Assembly: GCA_000431135.1 (NCBI GenBank)
Contig: HF987768.1
Coordinates: 1 to 5,557, forward strand
DNA from: Clostridium sp. CAG:590
GTDB lineage: Bacteria; Bacillota; Clostridia; Lachnospirales; Lachnospiraceae
Reading direction: 5' to 3'
Length of the DNA: 5,557 bases
The position numbers and the translations under genes are program-made. Positions 3,679 through 5,557 of this stretch are shown piece after piece. The notes beneath the pieces are model-generated. The model was given only the letters and a program-made list of their open reading frames with translations. It searched no databases and was not told where the DNA came from. Each line of letters opens with the position of its first letter. Positions within the stretch are counted from its first letter, which is position 1.

Positions 3679-5557
3679 CTATCCCTGATACCTTATTCTT
3701 TCTACCAGCGTTTCCTTTTTCAGATTACTGCTTAAAACACAGGAAAGCACAATTTGTAGAATACCAACCAGAAGAATCATAACAAGAATCGGGATAAGAG
3801 GAACGTGATAAACGTTCATTCCAAAAATCCCATTATGCTTCGCATAGGAAAACAGTGCATAGCCAAGGGGCAGACCGGCAGCAAGTGCGACGCAGATGGT
3901 GCCAACCGTAAAAATCAAGCCCTGTATTTGTAAGCTCAGATTCAACTGCTTATTGGTCATGCCTACCGCTTGCAGCACACCGTATTCCTGCTTCTTCGTG
4001 GTGATATTGATGATCATGGTGTTTGCCAGATTCATAAACCCAATGAGACCGACAATTGCCATGAACAGATAGCAGCCAAGCTTCATCATACGGCTTGCGT
4101 ATTCTGCGGTTTGCAATTCTGCGTGATAGGTGTTCAGCTTGATATGAGAAGTATCGGAGAGCAGGTCATTCAGGCTTTGCTCTACAGATGCCACATCTTT
4201 TTTAGCACAATCCACCCACAGGTATCCATAAGATGTCCCTTTCGGATTTACAGAGCGGTATACTTCTTCCGGAATGACCAGATAAGTGTCCGCGCTTACA
4301 AAGGAGCCTGCGATTTTTCCATGATAGGTATAGGTTCCGCTTCCGTTATCAAAGTTGAATGTAATCGGTGCACCCGCAGAATACCCGTCAGCTTCCATCC
4401 ACGTGGACCAGCCAAAGAAAACATCCCCGTTTTTGACAGCCTGTGCATAGTCCATGGAACCGATATCGCCATCCCCGCGCATCATTTCAAAATCCTCTTG
4501 ATTTACGATTGCAACCGGAAATTTTGTTCCGTTCAGATCTGCAGAGACGATTTCTCTCGTCAGTACATCCGTTACACCGGGGATGGATTTGATTTCTTTA
4601 ATCAAAGAATCATTCAGTGGGTTGTTCTGTAGGATTGTGTCCAGATTATTCTCCGAATAGGCTTCATCATAATTCTGGGAATAATCCAGCTGCAACTCAA
4701 ATTGTCCATGGTTGATTGCAATCCGCGCCTCGTGCTCCGTGTCAATATTCCCAACATAATTAGAGATAATTACAAACAATACACAGGAAAGCCCCATGGT
4801 AAGAATCGTAGCAATGGTTCTTTTCGGATTGCCTGTCACATTTGCCATTGCCATGGAGAAAACGGTGACATCTTTTCTGCCTTTTCGTCTGCCCTGTTTT
4901 TGCGTTTTGGAGCCGTCAAGATACCGTGTCGCTTCGATGGGTGAAATCCGGGAAACAATTTTCATGGGTTTGCGCAGAGCCAAAACGACCGTAAGAAACG
5001 ATACAAAAATGCAGATGAGCATAATTGTCAGTGAAAACAGAGGCACCTGATGGTTCTTGATTCCGGACGATACCAGATTTCCCTGCTCCACCAGCCAGTT
5101 GAAGCTGACTTTTGCAATCAGGAAACCAAACAGCAGCCCCAGCGGTATCGAAGGAACCGCCAGAAGAATGCCCTCACGAAAGATCAACTGCTTCATCTGC
5201 TTTCTGGTTGCACCCAGCGCCTTGATTTTTCCGTACTCCTGAACCTTCTGGGCGATCCCGACCTGGAAGATATTATAAATGACCACAACGGAAAACAGCA
5301 CGATTCCGAGGATCAGGGTTCCACAAACCACAATCATTTCATAGCTCGGCTGCAATACCCACTGCAGGTAGAGGTCATTGATGATCACGTTTTTCTGGTC
5401 AATGCCGCAGGAATCCGCGATTTCTTTTATAACAGGCGCAACATTATTCATAGATACATTTGCAGAATCGCTCAAGGTAAAATAGATATTATATTGCCTG
5501 TCACCCTCCGCAACACGCTCATTATAAAAATCCTGCGAACCGAATACAACATAGGAA
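3679..5557 (-). CDS. FtsX/MacB-type ABC transporter permease (5' end beyond the right edge)
   Basis: The reading frame is open from the right edge to TAG at 3681-3679, giving 625 visible residues. The N-terminus, with its first membrane helix and most of the first extracytoplasmic domain, is missing. Two FtsX domains are present. The first has helices at about 73-97, 129-149 and 173-194. The second has helices at about 493-517, 542-567 and 585-610. Each carries the hallmark cytoplasmic loop after its first helix: EYGKIKALGATRKQM (107-121) and EYGVLQAVGMTNKQL (524-538). A further helix (248-268) and a large extracytoplasmic domain (about 269-487) lie between. A basic linker (KTQKQGRRKGRK, about 217-228) faces the cytoplasm. 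Such permeases pair with a LolD/MacB-like ATPase and move peptides, antimicrobials or lipoproteins, or sense cell-envelope stress. The ATPase is usually upstream and would lie beyond the window. The substrate cannot be told. Only a weak AT-rich hairpin (about 3604-3621) follows the stop. Confidence 0.92.
   Translation of the reverse strand, partial: SYVVFGSQDFYNERVAEGDRQYNIYFTLSDSANVSMNNVAPVIKEIADSCGIDQKNVIINDLYLQWVLQPSYEMIVVCGTLILGIVLFSVVVIYNIFQVGIAQKVQEYGKIKALGATRKQMKQLIFREGILLAVPSIPLGLLFGFLIAKVSFNWLVEQGNLVSSGIKNHQVPLFSLTIMLICIFVSFLTVVLALRKPMKIVSRISPIEATRYLDGSKTQKQGRRKGRKDVTVFSMAMANVTGNPKRTIATILTMGLSCVLFVIISNYVGNIDTEHEARIAINHGQFELQLDYSQNYDEAYSENNLDTILQNNPLNDSLIKEIKSIPGVTDVLTREIVSADLNGTKFPVAIVNQEDFEMMRGDGDIGSMDYAQAVKNGDVFFGWSTWMEADGYSAGAPITFNFDNGSGTYTYHGKIAGSFVSADTYLVIPEEVYRSVNPKGTSYGYLWVDCAKKDVASVEQSLNDLLSDTSHIKLNTYHAELQTAEYASRMMKLGCYLFMAIVGLIGFMNLANTMIINITTKKQEYGVLQAVGMTNKQLNLSLQIQGLIFTVGTICVALAAGLPLGYALFSYAKHNGIFGMNVYHVPLIPILVMILLVGILQIVLSCVLSSNLKKETLVERIRYQG

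Noticed and set aside
3970..4632. Plus-strand open frame of 220 codons
   Set aside because: It is the antisense shadow of the FtsX-type permease, whose domains and motifs are unmistakable. The residues are rich in C, H and I, as expected of a shadow frame.
1..5557. tRNA, rRNA, CRISPR array, riboswitch or insertion sequence
   Set aside because: No cloverleaf, regularly spaced repeats, known riboswitch core or transposase-like protein was seen on either strand.

Overview
The window looks like DNA from an anaerobic low-G+C Firmicute, most likely a gut Clostridia (Lachnospiraceae- or Ruminococcaceae-like). The grounds are AGGAGG-type ribosome binding sites, sigma-A-type promoters, AT-rich accessory genes, a RhuM-family protein and a small protein that resembles a clostridial DUF family. 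No species can be named from the sequence alone. Nearly everything is on the minus strand; the one exception is a small plus-strand gene at 3283-3519.

Layout from left to right. Positions 1-146 hold the N-terminus of a small coiled-coil protein that runs off the left edge, driven by a near-consensus promoter at 186-214. Positions 306-357 form a minus-strand intrinsic terminator. Positions 393-458 hold a 21-codon mini-ORF whose end (HCETVVLMSRVK-stop) looks like the extreme C-terminus of the 23S rRNA methyltransferase RlmD. Elements that insert into the 3' end of rlmD leave this kind of scar. Positions 540-1784 carry a two-gene module, an XRE-type HTH regulator followed by a full-length RhuM-family protein. 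Its promoter lies inside a large inverted repeat (1800-1852), which suggests autoregulation. Positions 1877-2999 carry a second pair, a two-helix membrane protein followed by a beta-rich 170-aa protein, neither of which I recognise. The membrane anchor of the first has arisen by tandem duplication of 75 bp.

Positions 3000-3282 are a repeat-rich intergenic stretch where base composition changes. Hand counts of single 60-base lines give about 28-30% G+C inside the two AT-rich modules (lines 721 and 1861) and about 47-52% in the genes to the right (lines 3361 and 4381). To the right are the plus-strand DUF6061-like gene with a strong terminator (3525-3560) and, convergent with it, a large FtsX/MacB-type ABC transporter permease that is cut by the right edge.

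The simplest reading, which is inference, is that roughly 393-3170 is AT-rich accessory cargo, bounded on the left by an rlmD-type attachment scar and on the right by a repeat-rich junction next to more ordinary chromosomal genes. No integrase, transposase, tRNA, CRISPR array or ATPase partner of the permease is visible in the window.
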